DNA of 64,000 bases from Neoarius graeffei. Taxonomy: Eukaryota; Chordata; Actinopteri; Siluriformes; Ariidae. Location of the stretch: positions 1,395,125 through 1,459,124 of the forward strand of contig NC_083583.1 of NCBI RefSeq assembly GCF_027579695.1. Reading direction: 5' to 3'. Positions 48,201 through 59,083 of this stretch are shown here, in pieces (positions within the stretch are counted from its first letter, which is position 1; the number at the start of each line of letters is the position of its first letter). The notes under the pieces were generated by a model. That model ran no database searches and was not told where the DNA came from. It saw only the letters and a program-made list of their open reading frames with translations. The position numbers were made by a program, and so were the translations under genes.

Positions 48201-50131
48201 TCCTCCCTCACCACCACCATTACTACCTCCTCTCCTCACCACCTCTACCTCTATTACCACCTCCTCCCTCACCATCTCCACCTCTATTACCACCTCCTCC
48301 CTCACCATCTCCACCTCTATTTCCACCACCTCCCTCACCATCACCTCCTCTATTACCACCTACTCGCTCACCACGACCACCTCTATTACCACCACCTCTC
48401 TCAACATCACCTCCTCTATTACAACCACCTCTCTCACCATCACCTCCTCTATTACCATCACCTCCCTCACCACCTCTATTACTACCTCCTCCCTCACTAC
48501 CTCTATTACCACCTCCTCCCTCACCTCCTTATTCCCACCTCCTCCCTAACCTCCACCTCTATTATCACCTCCTCCCTCACCACTTCGATTACCACCTCCT
48601 CTCTCACCACCTCTATTACCACCTTCTCCCTCACCACCTCTATTACCACCTTCTCCCTCACTACCACCACTTCAATTACCACCTCCTCCCTCAACTCCAC
48701 CACCTCTATTACCACTACCAGCTCTATTACCACCACTGCCTCCCTCACCAACATCACCACCTCTATTACCACCTCCTCCCTCACCACCTCCACCTCTATT
48801 ACCACCTTGTCCCTCACCAACTCCAACTCTATTACCACCACCACCACTGCCTCCCTCACCACCACCACCTCTATTACCACCACCACCACTGCCTCCCTCA
48901 CCACCACCTCTATTACCACCTCCTCCCTCACCACCTCCACCTCTATTACCACCTTGTCCCTCACCACCTCCAACTCTATTACCACCTCCTCCCTCACCAC
49001 CACCTCCTCCCTCACCATCACCACCACCTCCTCAATTACCACCACCTCCCTCACAACACCTCTATTACCACTACCACCACCTTCACCACCAACTTCTTTA
49101 TTACCACCTCCTCCCTCACCTTCACCATCTCTTTTACCACCTCCTCCCTCACCACCTCCACCTCGATTACCACCACCTCCCTCACCATCACCTCCTCTAT
49201 TACCACCACCTCCCTCACCACCACCTCCCTCACCACCTCTATTACCACCTCCTCCCTTACCACCTCCTCCCTCACCTCCACCACCACCACCACCACCATT
49301 ACCACCTCTTCCCTCACCTCCACCACCACCATTACCACCTCTTCCCTCACCTCCACCACCTCTATTACCATCTCCTCCCTCACCACAACCACCTCTATTA
49401 CCACCACCTCCCTCACCTCCACGACCTCTATTACCACCTTCTCCCTCACCACCTCCACCTCTATTACCACCACCTCCCTTACCACCTCTATTACCACCTC
49501 CTCCCTCACCACCTCTATTACCACCTCATCCCTCACCACCACCATTACCACCTCCTCTCCTCACCACCTCTCCCTCTATTACCACCTCCTCCCTCACCAT
49601 CTCCACCTCTATTACCACCTCATCCCTCACCACCTCCACCTCTATTTCCACCACCTCCCTCACCATCACCTCCTCTATTACCACCTACTCGCTCACCACA
49701 ACCACCTCTATTACCACCACCTCCCTCACCATGACCACCTCTACCTCTATTACCACCACCTCTCTCACCATCACTTCCTCTATTACCACCACCTCTCTCA
49801 CCATCACCTCCTCTATTACCACCACCTCCTTTACCACCTCTATTACTGCCTCCTCCCTGACCACCTCTATTACCACCTCCTCCCTCACCACCTCTATTAC
49901 CACCTCCTCCCTCACCTCCTTTTTCCCACCTCCTCCCTATCCTCCACCTCTATTATCACCTCCTCCCTCACCACTTCGATTACCACCTCCTCCCTCACCA
50001 CCTCTATTACCACCTCCTCCCTCACCACCTTTATTACCACCTTCTCCCTCACCACCTCTCTTACCACCTTCTCCCTCACTACCACCACTTCTATTACCAC
50101 CTCCTCCCTCACCTCCACCACCACCATTACC
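42208..50131. repeat. Giant 27/33-bp minisatellite, first block
   Basis: A pyrimidine-rich array on plus, built from ACCACCTCCTCC-CTCACC-ACCTCTATT-type units of 27 bp and a 33-bp variant with an extra TCCACC. Units are multiples of three and free of stop codons on plus, so every forward frame stays open for long stretches: Thr/Ser/Ile (TTSSLTTSTSI), Pro/Leu (PPPSPPLLPP) and His/Tyr (HHLYYHLLPH) readings of the same DNA. A variant block 'accaacacctcctctatta' recurs at about 42281, 44122 and 45101, and in altered form near 46956 and 49051, showing a higher-order structure. It lies in LMO1 intron 1, whose sense strand is GGTGG/GGAGG-rich here. Confidence 0.92.
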
Positions 50132-50272
50132 TTCTTCTCCATGCTCTCACAGAATGCGGTCGCATTTCTCTGCTCTCCTCTCCTTTTTTCTTGCTTGTGC
50201 TCTTTGTTTCATCTCATCTGCCTATACTTTTTTTTTTACTCTCTCCACATTGAATTTCTAAACTAAAAAAGC

Positions 50273-50368
50273 ATGGATTTGATAAACTGGTCTCCAAACG
50301 AAATTGACACAGTTTCTGGGTTCAGCGGAACCCACCTGTCCTTCCAGAACGTCTGTGGAGGACATTGA
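50273..50368 (+). CDS. Small ORF of 31 residues, unknown
   Basis: It opens with ATG in 'aaagcatgg' (purine at -3 and G at +4, a fair vertebrate start) and reads MDLINWSPNEIDTVSGFSGT and on to VCGGH. No domain was recognised. It ends 23 bp before the next ATG considered (50392). The short length may come from a nonsense mutation or frameshift that separated it from the downstream frame; the two may once have been one protein. It belongs to the inserted sequence at 50132-51300. Confidence 0.35.
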   Translation: MDLINWSPNEIDTVSGFSGTHLSFQNVCGGH

Positions 50369-50391
50369 AGATATCTACCTATTCGGTACCA

Positions 50392-50627
50392 TGATTACTA
50401 GACTTTTGATGATTGGATTAGGCATTGCCCTGGTATATCGAGGAAATCAGACAATGGTGACAGCTGTTCAAAGGCCCACAAAGCTGCCTGATATGATTGG
50501 ACTGGTGGGCAAAGCTGTCGGAACTCAGGCTGTGGCAGAACTTGAACCACAACATGGTTGTCATCTTGGAGACACTTTTGGCTTTGCAAGGAATAAGTAT
50601 TTCGGAGACCAAATGGAATTGAATTGA
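50392..50627 (+). CDS. Small ORF of 78 residues, one possible membrane segment, unknown
   Basis: From the ATG at 50392 the frame reads MITRLLMIGLGIALVYRGNQ, a hydrophobic stretch followed by basic residues, then TKLPDMIGLVGKAVGTQAVA and a C-terminus ending FGDQMELN. The same frame is open upstream to 50304. The hydrophobic stretch could be a membrane or signal-anchor segment. No known family was recognised. The non-repetitive, amphipathic composition unlike the surrounding minisatellite suggests a once-translated sequence, but translation is unproven. Confidence 0.4.
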
Positions 50628-51300
50628 ATAGAAATGGACAGAAATGGACAGATATGGACAAAACAGACAGATATGGACGAGTGGTGTGGACGTGTAAAGA
50701 CTGCATCTGTTTGAAAGACCAAACAATCTCTATCTTATTGACATTCGGCTCCCTGAACAGCACCGGCCTCGATCAAGGCTGTTGCTGGGGCAACATTTCC
50801 CACAGAAGGTCACTGCTGGGAGACACTCTCGCATTCTTCGCATTCCTTCCCCAATTTTCCACGGTCACTGTTTTTCACCTCCAGTGTGACAAGCGGGTGT
50901 GTGACCAGTGCCGTTTGCATGGCTGCAGGAGCAGACAGCTGCTTGCTTGCGCTGTGTTACCTCTACCTCCTCCCCTCCCCTCCCCTCCTACCGCCTTACC
51001 CCCCACCCATGATTGCCCCCTCCTTCCCCCTTTCCCTCCCTCAAGTCCCATGTTTTAAAGTGTACTTGTGTTATTGTGTGCTTGTGCGGAGGTTTGTAAA
51101 TGCTCCCACACTGTACTCCTGATAGGAGCATAGTGGGAGGGGTGTTCTTTTTTCCTCATCTTTCCTCATGTTACTACTGTGTTTCTTTTTCTTTTCTTTT
51201 ATCCCTGTCTTCCTGTCCTGTTCCCCCTCTGTAAGGACAGGTTGATGGTCAATTTCACTGGTAACAGTGACAATAAAGGGTTCATTCATTCATTCATTCA

Positions 51301-52683
51301 CTACCTCCTCCCTCACCACCTCTACCTCTATTACCACCTCATCCCTCACCACCTCCACCTCTATTACCACCATCTCCTCTATTACCACCTCCTCCCTCAG
51401 CTCCACCGTCTCTATTACCACCTCTTCCCTCACCACCTCCACCTCTATTACCACCACCTCCCTAACCATCACCCCCTCTATTACTACCACCTCTATTACC
51501 ACCACTTCCCTCACCACTTCAATTACCACCTCCTCCCTCACCACCTCGATTACCACCTTCTCCCTCACCACCTCGATTACCACCTTCTCCCTCACCACCT
51601 CGATTACCACCTCCTCCCTCACAACCTCTATTACCACCTTCTCCCTCACAACCTCTATTAACACCTTCTCCCTCACCACTACCACCTCTATTACCACCTC
51701 CTCCCTCACCACCACCATTAGCACCTCCTCCCTAACCATCACCTCCTCTATTACCACCTCCTCCCTCACCACTTTGATTACCACCTCATCCCTCACCACC
51801 TCAATTACCACCTCCTCCCTCACCACCTCTATTACCACCTTCTCCCACACCACCACCAATACCACCTCCTCCCTCACCACCACCATTACCACCTCCTCCC
51901 TCACCTCCACCATTACCACCTCCTCCCTCACCACCACCACCTCTATTACCACCTCCTCCCTCACCACCATTACCACCTTCTCCCTCACCACCACCTGTAT
52001 TACCACCTCCTCCCTCACCACCTCCACCTCTATTACCACCTCTTCCCTCACCACCTCCACCTCTATTACCACCTCCTCCTTCACCACCTCCACCTCTATT
52101 ACCACCTCTTCCCTCACCACCTCTATTACCACCTCCTCCTTCACCACCTCCACCTCTATTACCACCTCCTCCCTCACCACCTCCACTACCACCACCTCCA
52201 CCTCTATTACCACCACCTCCTCTATTACCACCTCTTCCCTCACCACCACCACCTCTATTACCACCTCCTCCCTCACCACCTCCACCTCTATTACCACCTT
52301 CTCCCTCACCACCACCACCTCCTCCCTCACCTCCACCACCATTACCACCTCCTCCCTCATCTCCATGTCTATTATCACCTCCTCCCTCAACACTACCACC
52401 ACCTCCTCCCTCACCACCTCTATTACCACCTCCTCCCTCACCACTTCTATTACCACCTTCTCCCTCACCACCACCACCTCGATTACCACCTCTTCCTCAC
52501 CTCAACCACCTCTATTACCACCTCCTCCCTCACCTCCACCACCTCTATTACCACCTCCTCCTTCACCTCCACCACCTCTATTACCACCTCCTCCCTCACC
52601 TCCATCTCTCTCACCACTACTTCCTCTCTCACTGCCAACACCAACGGCACCTCCTCCCTCACCACCTCCATTACCTTCTCCTG
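51301..52683. repeat. Giant 27/33-bp minisatellite, second block
   Basis: Continuation of the CCACCTCTATT array after the inserted sequence, with the same 27/33-bp units and the same open-frame artefact (Thr/Ser/Ile reading). It ends near 52683 at 'tctcctgaggcatacctc', where ordinary sequence resumes. Confidence 0.92.
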
Positions 52684-54189
52684 AGGCATACCTCACTATA
52701 ACCTACATAAAGACCTGCTCCATTTCTTTGTCTGTATGTGCCTCTCTTCCCTTCCTCTCTCTCTGTCCTCCCACTTCAACCCAGCCAGTCAGTCTTTCAT
52801 TGCTCGCTCGCTCGCTCTCTCAGATTTTTTGGTAGTTAATCCTCTAACTGCTATCTCTTTCTGGAAACACTTTTTTGTCTTCTAAAATAACTTCTCAAAT
52901 AAAATAAAAACTTGCAGCTCTTGATTTTTGAGCTTGTTCCAAGACCTAAAAATTGATAGAATATCATAGAACAATTGCACAAAGTGAATCATAATGCTGC
53001 TTTGCTACAGAGAGACGTCATTTTTGTGTTTAAGAGAGACGAGAGTGTGAACCTGTCACACCACACACTGTAAAAAATGCTGATCATCTAACAGCCTCCT
53101 CTCCAAACCCAGCATCTTGGTCTCTGGCAAACAAATAAAAAATAGAGAGAGAGAGTGAGAGATGGGCTATACCTGAGGAGGCAGTTCCCACTTAATCCAA
53201 TCCATTTAACAGATACAAGAGCTGCTGTCCTTCCTAGGTTATTCCATGTTGTGAAAGAAAAAAGCTCATCCTGTGGCCGGCATCATGATTCATATTCTAC
53301 CAGGAAAAGCTTTTTTTTCTCTTCAAGAGAATTTCATCATTGCCAAGTCATCATCTCCACCAGACAAAAAAACCCAATAATCTGACATTAATATTTGCCA
53401 TGCAGTCTGCTATCCATCACTGTCTTTAATCATCGTATAGCTTACAAATGTTTGTTTTTGCACTGAAATGTGTCAGAGCGTGTACTCTCCACTGTAGATC
53501 TGTGTGTAGAACACCAGGTTTTGGTGCCATCAGTAAATCAAATCATTGCTGTAGCGTTTTGTTGTATTTAAGATTCTGAAAAAGGAGAAGATTTTCAAGG
53601 TGTCCAAATGCACCACAGCACAGTCATCACATCTTCAGTGTATCTTCGAAAAGAGAAGATCATCTGCTCTCCTATTCCCTTCCTGGTCCTTTTCAATTCC
53701 TCTCCAGTTCCTCTTCAGTTCTTCTCCTGTTCCTCTCACACACATGATGTCATGAAATATTCGAAGCGTCAACAAACTCAATTGTAAAAATGTCTTAATT
53801 TCCACAGTAAAAACTTTTAATCTGAAAATCTCATTAAAATATGAACATGATGAAAGAGATGGTGTGCGTTTATCCTCATGCTTCTCATTCACTACACATT
53901 TTACACACAAATTCACTTGAGTCTCGTTACTGAATAATAAACATGTTCAGTTCCTCAGTCTTTATAATAAACAGCATCAAAACTAAAAAGAAATCCATGT
54001 CGGTGTCTAAAAGACAGAGCGAGTGATTTGTGGAGAGCCGAGTGTCGGAGGCGAGCAGTGTGCATGTGTTTGGGATTAAAAGCAGTCGTGTGGCGCAAAT
54101 CTCCTGCTGAAGGTTCTTCATGTATAACAAACCGTGGTTCTGACATCAGCAGTGTGTTCATGCTTTCAGAAACCCCAGGTAATGAGAGA

Positions 54190-54220
<31 letters not shown>

Positions 54221-54508
54221 TGGGGGTGGGGTGGGGTGGGGTGGTCTCTTAAGGAAGCCTGTGAGGTTTGGTATAGTGTAAATCATTCATATTGATCTTA
54301 ATCCTTTTAAATAATCAAGTGTTTTTAAATTTCTAAATTAAAAGTTCCATCATAAGACAACGCTCAGGATGTTCACGCGCAGGTTCTCTTCTGGAAAACT
54401 TCTCTTTTTGCCTTTCAGTGGATATTATGGAATTACCTGACTTCTCAAGTGGGTTAAAGTCTGGCTAACAAACAATATACATTTTGGTTAATAAAACTGA
54501 TATGGAAG
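52684..54508. other. LMO1 intron 1, no gene seen
   Basis: Unique AT-rich sequence with a short GCTC run (52802-52818) and GA arrays (53143-53163 and 54184-54222). No exon was recognised; in particular no match to the short LMO1 first coding exon was found. Confidence 0.45.
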
Positions 54509-54672
54509 AGTCATGGCCTAATGGTTAGAGAAGCAGTTTGGGGACCAAAAGGTCACCAGTTTGATTCCCCTGGACCAGCAACTGCCCCCCAGGCTGCTCG
54601 GAGTATGTTGTACATCACTCTGGATAAGAGCATCTGCTGAATGCCTGTAATGTAATACAATGCAATGTAAAA
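54509..54672 (+). mobile_element. tRNA-derived SINE (second type), intact copy
   Basis: Short SINE with a tRNA-like head ('tggcctaatggttagagaag', then 'ggtcaccagtttgattcccc') and the tail 'actctggataagagcatctg' ending 'aatgcctgtaatgtaatac'. It matches both halves of the split copy at 2209-2353 and 3482-3535. No target duplication was delimited. Confidence 0.75.
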
Positions 54673-55020
54673 CTTGGCCCAATTGTCAAACATAGAAGAA
54701 AATGAAATGTACAAAAAAAAAAAAAACATAGGGTCAGTATTCCGAACACTTGCTTCAAAAGAAGAATCAGTATTCCATACACAGCATTTCATGGCATAAA
54801 TGGGAACGTGTAATGTGAAATTATTCCTTTTCCTTTGACATCGGTTCTATTTAACACAGGAGTGCAGTGTTCCATACACTTCAATATTCTGTACACTTCA
54901 GGTCATTATTCCCTACATGTCAATATTCCATACATATCACCATTCCCTACACTCCAAGTCAGTATTCCATACACGTCACTATTTACTAAACATCATGCCA
55001 GTATTTCATACAGTCTAGTA

Positions 55021-55640
55021 CAGGGGTTTTCAAAGTGTGGGAGAGTCCGCCCCCCCTCAGAGAGCAAATAAACAACAGCGCCCCCCCTTACAATTTTTGT
55101 TGTTGCTATACTTAATGTTCCATTCGTATTTATAAAAATGGTTGTTGTACACATTTTTATTTTTTTCTTTTACACATTTTAAACATCTGTGCTTTTTGAA
55201 AACATTTTTTTACACATTTAAAACATATGAGCTTTATGAAAACATCTTTTTTTTACACATTTTAAACATCTGTGCTTTAAAAAAAACATCTTGTTTTACA
55301 CATTTTAAACATCTCATAGTATCGTTAGCTAGCACCTCTTGGCAGACAACACACTGTGGCAGTGGAGCATCTTCAGATCCAGTCCATGAAAATCCAAACT
55401 TTAAATAATCGTGGTCATACTTCCTTCTTTTTTTGCTTGGCCCAGACTCTGTCTCCTCACTCACTGTAGCTTTAGGTACTAAAAATCGATCCATTTTGTC
55501 TCTGGCAAAGGCCAGCTGAAGTTCGCTAAATGTCCGCAATAGTAAGTTATTCTGGTGTATTTTTCCTGACCTTGCGCCCCCCCCCCGAAGAACTCTGGCG
55601 CCCCCTAGGGGAGGCGCGCCCCACACTTTGAAAAGCCCTG
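55021..55640 (-). mobile_element. hAT-type transposon remnant (ZBED5-like)
   Basis: The 620-bp element has inverted ends CAGGGGTTTTCAAAGTGTGG (left) and CAGGGCTTTTCAAAGTGTGG (right, reverse complement), 19 of 20 identical. Flanking 8-bp sequences match at 7 of 8 (gtctagta at 55013-55020, ctctagta at 55641-55648), as expected for hAT. It retains only the N-terminal part of a transposase on the minus strand. Confidence 0.88.
55308..55494 (-). pseudogene. hAT transposase N-terminus (ZBED5/SCAND3-like)
   Basis: From the ATG at 55494 the frame reads MDRFLVPKATVSEETESG, then KKRRKYDHDYLKFGFSW and PQCVVCQEVLANDTM, the start of a BED-like zinc finger (CVVC pair) found in ZBED5-like hAT transposases. 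After RCLKC the similarity ends and the His ligands and catalytic core are missing. It is a fragment within a non-autonomous element. Confidence 0.75.
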
Positions 55641-55800
55641 CTCTAGTATTCTCTACAATTCACATCAGTATTCCATACACTTCGGTATTCCAGACTCTTC
55701 AGTATTCCTTACACTTACTGTAAGCAGCCTGTAGTATTGCACACATTTGAGGATTCCTGACTCTTCACTTCAGTATTCCATACACTTCAGTATTCTGCCC

Positions 55801-56452
55801 TCTGAATGGAAAGCTCTGGTCATTAGCAGTAATAAGCAGGTTTGAGAGTGAACACTTTTCCCTGCATAAATAAAATGGTATCCATGCCAATCCATGCTGG
55901 AGTTTGTCATCAGTAGAGGATAATGAGAAGTTCACACAGATGTCTTGCCATTGCCTGCAGGAATCAGTGTCTTTCCACGGCTCCCATCATTACTGTAATT
56001 GAGCCTGTAGACTATCATTCCGCTCACACAGCACACAGGAATACAGCAGCTGGAACATGGCAAGGCGGAAATTGGATTTATATTTATGCAATAAAGTTTG
56101 CATTCTGGCATCGCGATACCTGGAATGACTGGATGGGTTTGACCTAAGAACACTTGTGTTAGCCTGAGCTGGTGATCTCATGTTCTCACATGGCTAGGAC
56201 ACAGAACAAATCCCAGGTTCTCCTGCTTTACAGTCAGTTACTTGGTTGAATTTGCTTTTAAGTGTAATATCACTTTAATTCATGAAAACCTCCATTTTGG
56301 GTTAATTGTGGAATGTGCTTAGAGCTCGTCTTTAAATTTGATGTGAATTCAACGTGTAAGAATACAGCACAGAATCAAAGCAATCAAATTAACGTAGGAA
56401 ACCGATTTCCTCTCATTTCCTCCTGGGTTTGAAAAGAAAAGTGAAAAAGCTC

Positions 56453-56488
<36 letters not shown>

Positions 56489-58144
56489 ACGTATGCTGAT
56501 TTATACTGTCACACCCTCTAATTATGACACATTAGCACTTGTAAGGAAGGAAGAAAAGAAAGCGGAGAGCAGCTATTCAGAATAAAAACAGGGCGTTCAT
56601 AAAGGAAATGCATTTTCACTAAACTCCAGCAGACCTGCTGCTGCTAATTAGCCCCGGTGAAACCGAGTCACTTTGCTCCCTCACGCTGACCTCCGCACTG
56701 CCCAGGATAAAGGAGGGTTTTGTCTCCAGGAATAATTGCTCTTTTCACGTGTTACAAGTGTCCTGACCCCTGCAGCCGCTGTTCCTCCCCCCGCTGCAAA
56801 ATTACTGGTGATCCGGCCCAAATGAGGGAGGCAGCAGCGTCAGGGCCTGCAGTAACACAGAGCTGCAGCGTGAAGAGTCTGGAAACAGGAGGTCGCTTCT
56901 CTCTCAGCCCGCTCGCTTGTTTCCATCGCGTCACACGTGCATTTCTCACACTTGAACTCAGCGCTCAGATCCCTTGCTTCTCACTCACTTTCGAGATTTT
57001 TTTCATCTCTGGACTGAACACTTTGTCAGCTGGTGAGAACGTTTTGCTTACAGTTCATGGGACTTCATTAGCACACGTCTGCGCACATATTTTATACATA
57101 ATTTATACTGTTCCCCCACACACAGCACACTTTTATACCTCACTATTAGTTTTAATTTATTCAGATGGGATTAATTAAAAAGAAATCCATGTAAAAGAAA
57201 AAAAAAACTGGGAGTTGTTACAGAAGGCAGCTTGTTAGCATGACGATATATGTAATTGAGGAAGTAAGTCATCGTTCCTGCTCCAAAAAGGAAATAGAGC
57301 AAAGAGAAGCAAGAAAGAAACCAGAGAGAAAATGAATCTCTTCTGACCAGTATTCTGCACGAACACACCAGAGTTTCACTGAGAACCAATCAGACCTTTA
57401 ATACATGTTGAAGAAGCTGGAATGTGACCTTCATCCATCCACTCATCCATCATCCACATTTTACAAAATAATTCCCATTTATAGCCAAACACACACAACT
57501 CAAAGCTCTGACTGATAACTGCATCTTCTCTTCATATATAAATACAACTGTTTTTTTTTCTTCATCTCCTTCAGACCACGTTAGCATTTCAATAACAGGA
57601 ATAAATCTGTCCATTCCATAAATCTGTTCAGACCTTGAGAGAAGAAAGAGCTACAATCTTATCTGCCACTTCATGATTCCTGACAGCCATTAGCACCGCC
57701 ACGGCCTCTTTATGATTATTTATTAAAATACCGTGGACATGCAATCAGGCCCAAAACTATTTTTTGTCAGCATTAAAAATGCATTGATGTGAGTGTAAAA
57801 GCAGGCCTCTGAAAAGTTTGTGTCAGACCCAAGGTTAGAAAAGTGATGTGTGAAATGTGCCTCTTACTCACAATTACCGTTCACTTATTCTCTTAGAAGG
57901 ATGTCAGAAGACAGGTGCGGCGTTTGGAGCTACAGAACTCAGAGAACTCGTGGGAGCAGAACCCCATTTAAACCAATTTAAAGTCGAATAATGAACATGA
58001 CTCTGTGGGAGCCATGAGTTTGGGGAGTGTCGGAGCCCATGTCATTTAAGTGCTCACTCAGAAGTGCAGATTAATGCTAATGTTGGATTGAAATGCTTTT
58101 GGCAATTTATCAACAATTACAATTTTTAAAAAGTTTATTATAAT
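55801..58144. other. LMO1 intron 1, unique sequence, no gene seen
   Basis: No exon or transposon was recognised. A GA array lies at 56451-56488. The block 56500-56720 has homeobox-like CTAATTA cores and the balanced composition of unique sequence, so it is a candidate conserved noncoding element. The open frame at 56720-57178 has no domain. Confidence 0.45.
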
Positions 58145-58600
58145 AACAAACATTACAGTTACAATGTCAGTGAGATGAGCGAGTTCCTGTTCTCTCTTAC
58201 GTTATAGCAGCTATAAACAGTCCTTCCCTCACCAGCTTCTTTATTCATTCTCAAAAAAAAAAACCCACACAGCATGTTTCTGAGAAACCGCAGAGAAGCA
58301 TAAACTCCCCCATCCTGAAGACGTATGAAAGCTGAGTTACAGCTTGAGACACTGGAGACTCCTTCCATAAACGTTACATCAACACATTTCTCCTGACAGG
58401 AAAAAAAAAAAAAAACCTACACCCACTTCACATCATTTATCAATTACACATCTTTATTTTTTGTTCTGTTTATTATGATTGGTGGAGCATCCGCTGGACA
58501 TGCCCCTGTGAATGAGCCGTTACTATAGAAACCATAACGTATTAGAAAAAGCATTAGTGTTAGTGCATATATACTGTGTGTGTGTGTGCCCTTCTCCACA
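58145..58600 (-). repeat. Dispersed repeat family R1, copy 3
   Basis: In inverted orientation it matches copy 1 at 1740-2070: 'gttactatagaaaccataac' near 58520, the 'actggagactccttccataa' block near 58350 and 'tatagcagctataaacag' near 58205. It lacks the segment around 'gaccaatcagagtcc' seen in copy 2. Confidence 0.6.
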
Positions 58601-59083
58601 GCAGTTAGGCGATCTCTCCGAGTGAATGGACACACCATCAGCAGTTATTGATGTAGCATGAGAACTCAAGAGTTAAATGGAATGGCCACTCCATTATCAG
58701 CTCCAGCAGGCCACAGGAGAGTTTCACGTTTAAGTGCGACAAGAAAACACAGGGGGGTGGAGGGTGGGTGTTAGTGAGATGTTGGTGCAGGTGGTAGTGA
58801 GGTTTTAACTGTTACTGTGGGTGTAGTGTGGTGTTAATGTCATGTGGGTGTTAGTGTATTAGTGTAGTGTTTGTGTTAGTGTATTAGTATAGTGTAGTGT
58901 TAGTTTTGGTGTATTAGTATAGTGTGTGGGTGTTAGTGAATTATGGGTGAATTATTAGTGTAGAGTGGGTGTTAGTATATTAATGTAGTGTTAATGTGGG
59001 TGTTAGTGTATTAGTATAGTGTGTGGATATTAGTGTAGTGTGGGTGTATTAATATAGTGTGGTGTTTGTGTTAGTCTAGTGTG

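Larger units (their letters stand above)
50132..51300 (+). mobile_element. Unidentified inserted sequence with small ORFs and ATTC tail
   Basis: About 1.17 kb of complex sequence sits inside the CCACC minisatellite and the same repeat continues on the other side. It ends with 'gacaataaaggg' followed by an ATTC array (51280-51300), the form of a retroposon 3' tail with an AATAAA signal. It contains two small ORFs (50273-50368 and 50392-50627), a short run of 'aaatggacaga' repeats (50630-50660) and a pyrimidine-rich stretch (50965-51050). No reverse transcriptase, LTR or tRNA-like promoter was recognised. The family is unknown to me. Confidence 0.6.
54760..55800. repeat. TATTCCATACACTTCA-type minisatellite, split by hAT element
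   Basis: Loose tandem repeats of 'cagtattccatacacttca' occupy about 54760-55012 and 55649-55800. The hAT remnant at 55021-55640 separates the two blocks. Confidence 0.75.

Noticed and set aside
43424-50266. 2280-codon open frame with Pro/Leu, Thr/Ser and His/Tyr blocks
   Set aside because: It is the CCACCTCTATT minisatellite read through; units are multiples of three without stops, the composition shifts whenever frame shifts, and other frames are equally open. No domain, promoter or splice structure supports a protein.
51267-52835. 522-codon Thr/Ser/Ile open frame resembling a mucin
   Set aside because: Second block of the same minisatellite; the start lies in the ATTC tail of the inserted sequence, and there is no signal peptide or cysteine-rich domain.
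56720-57178. 152-codon open frame near a TAATTA-rich block
   Set aside because: No recognised domain and no splice or promoter evidence; treated as intronic.
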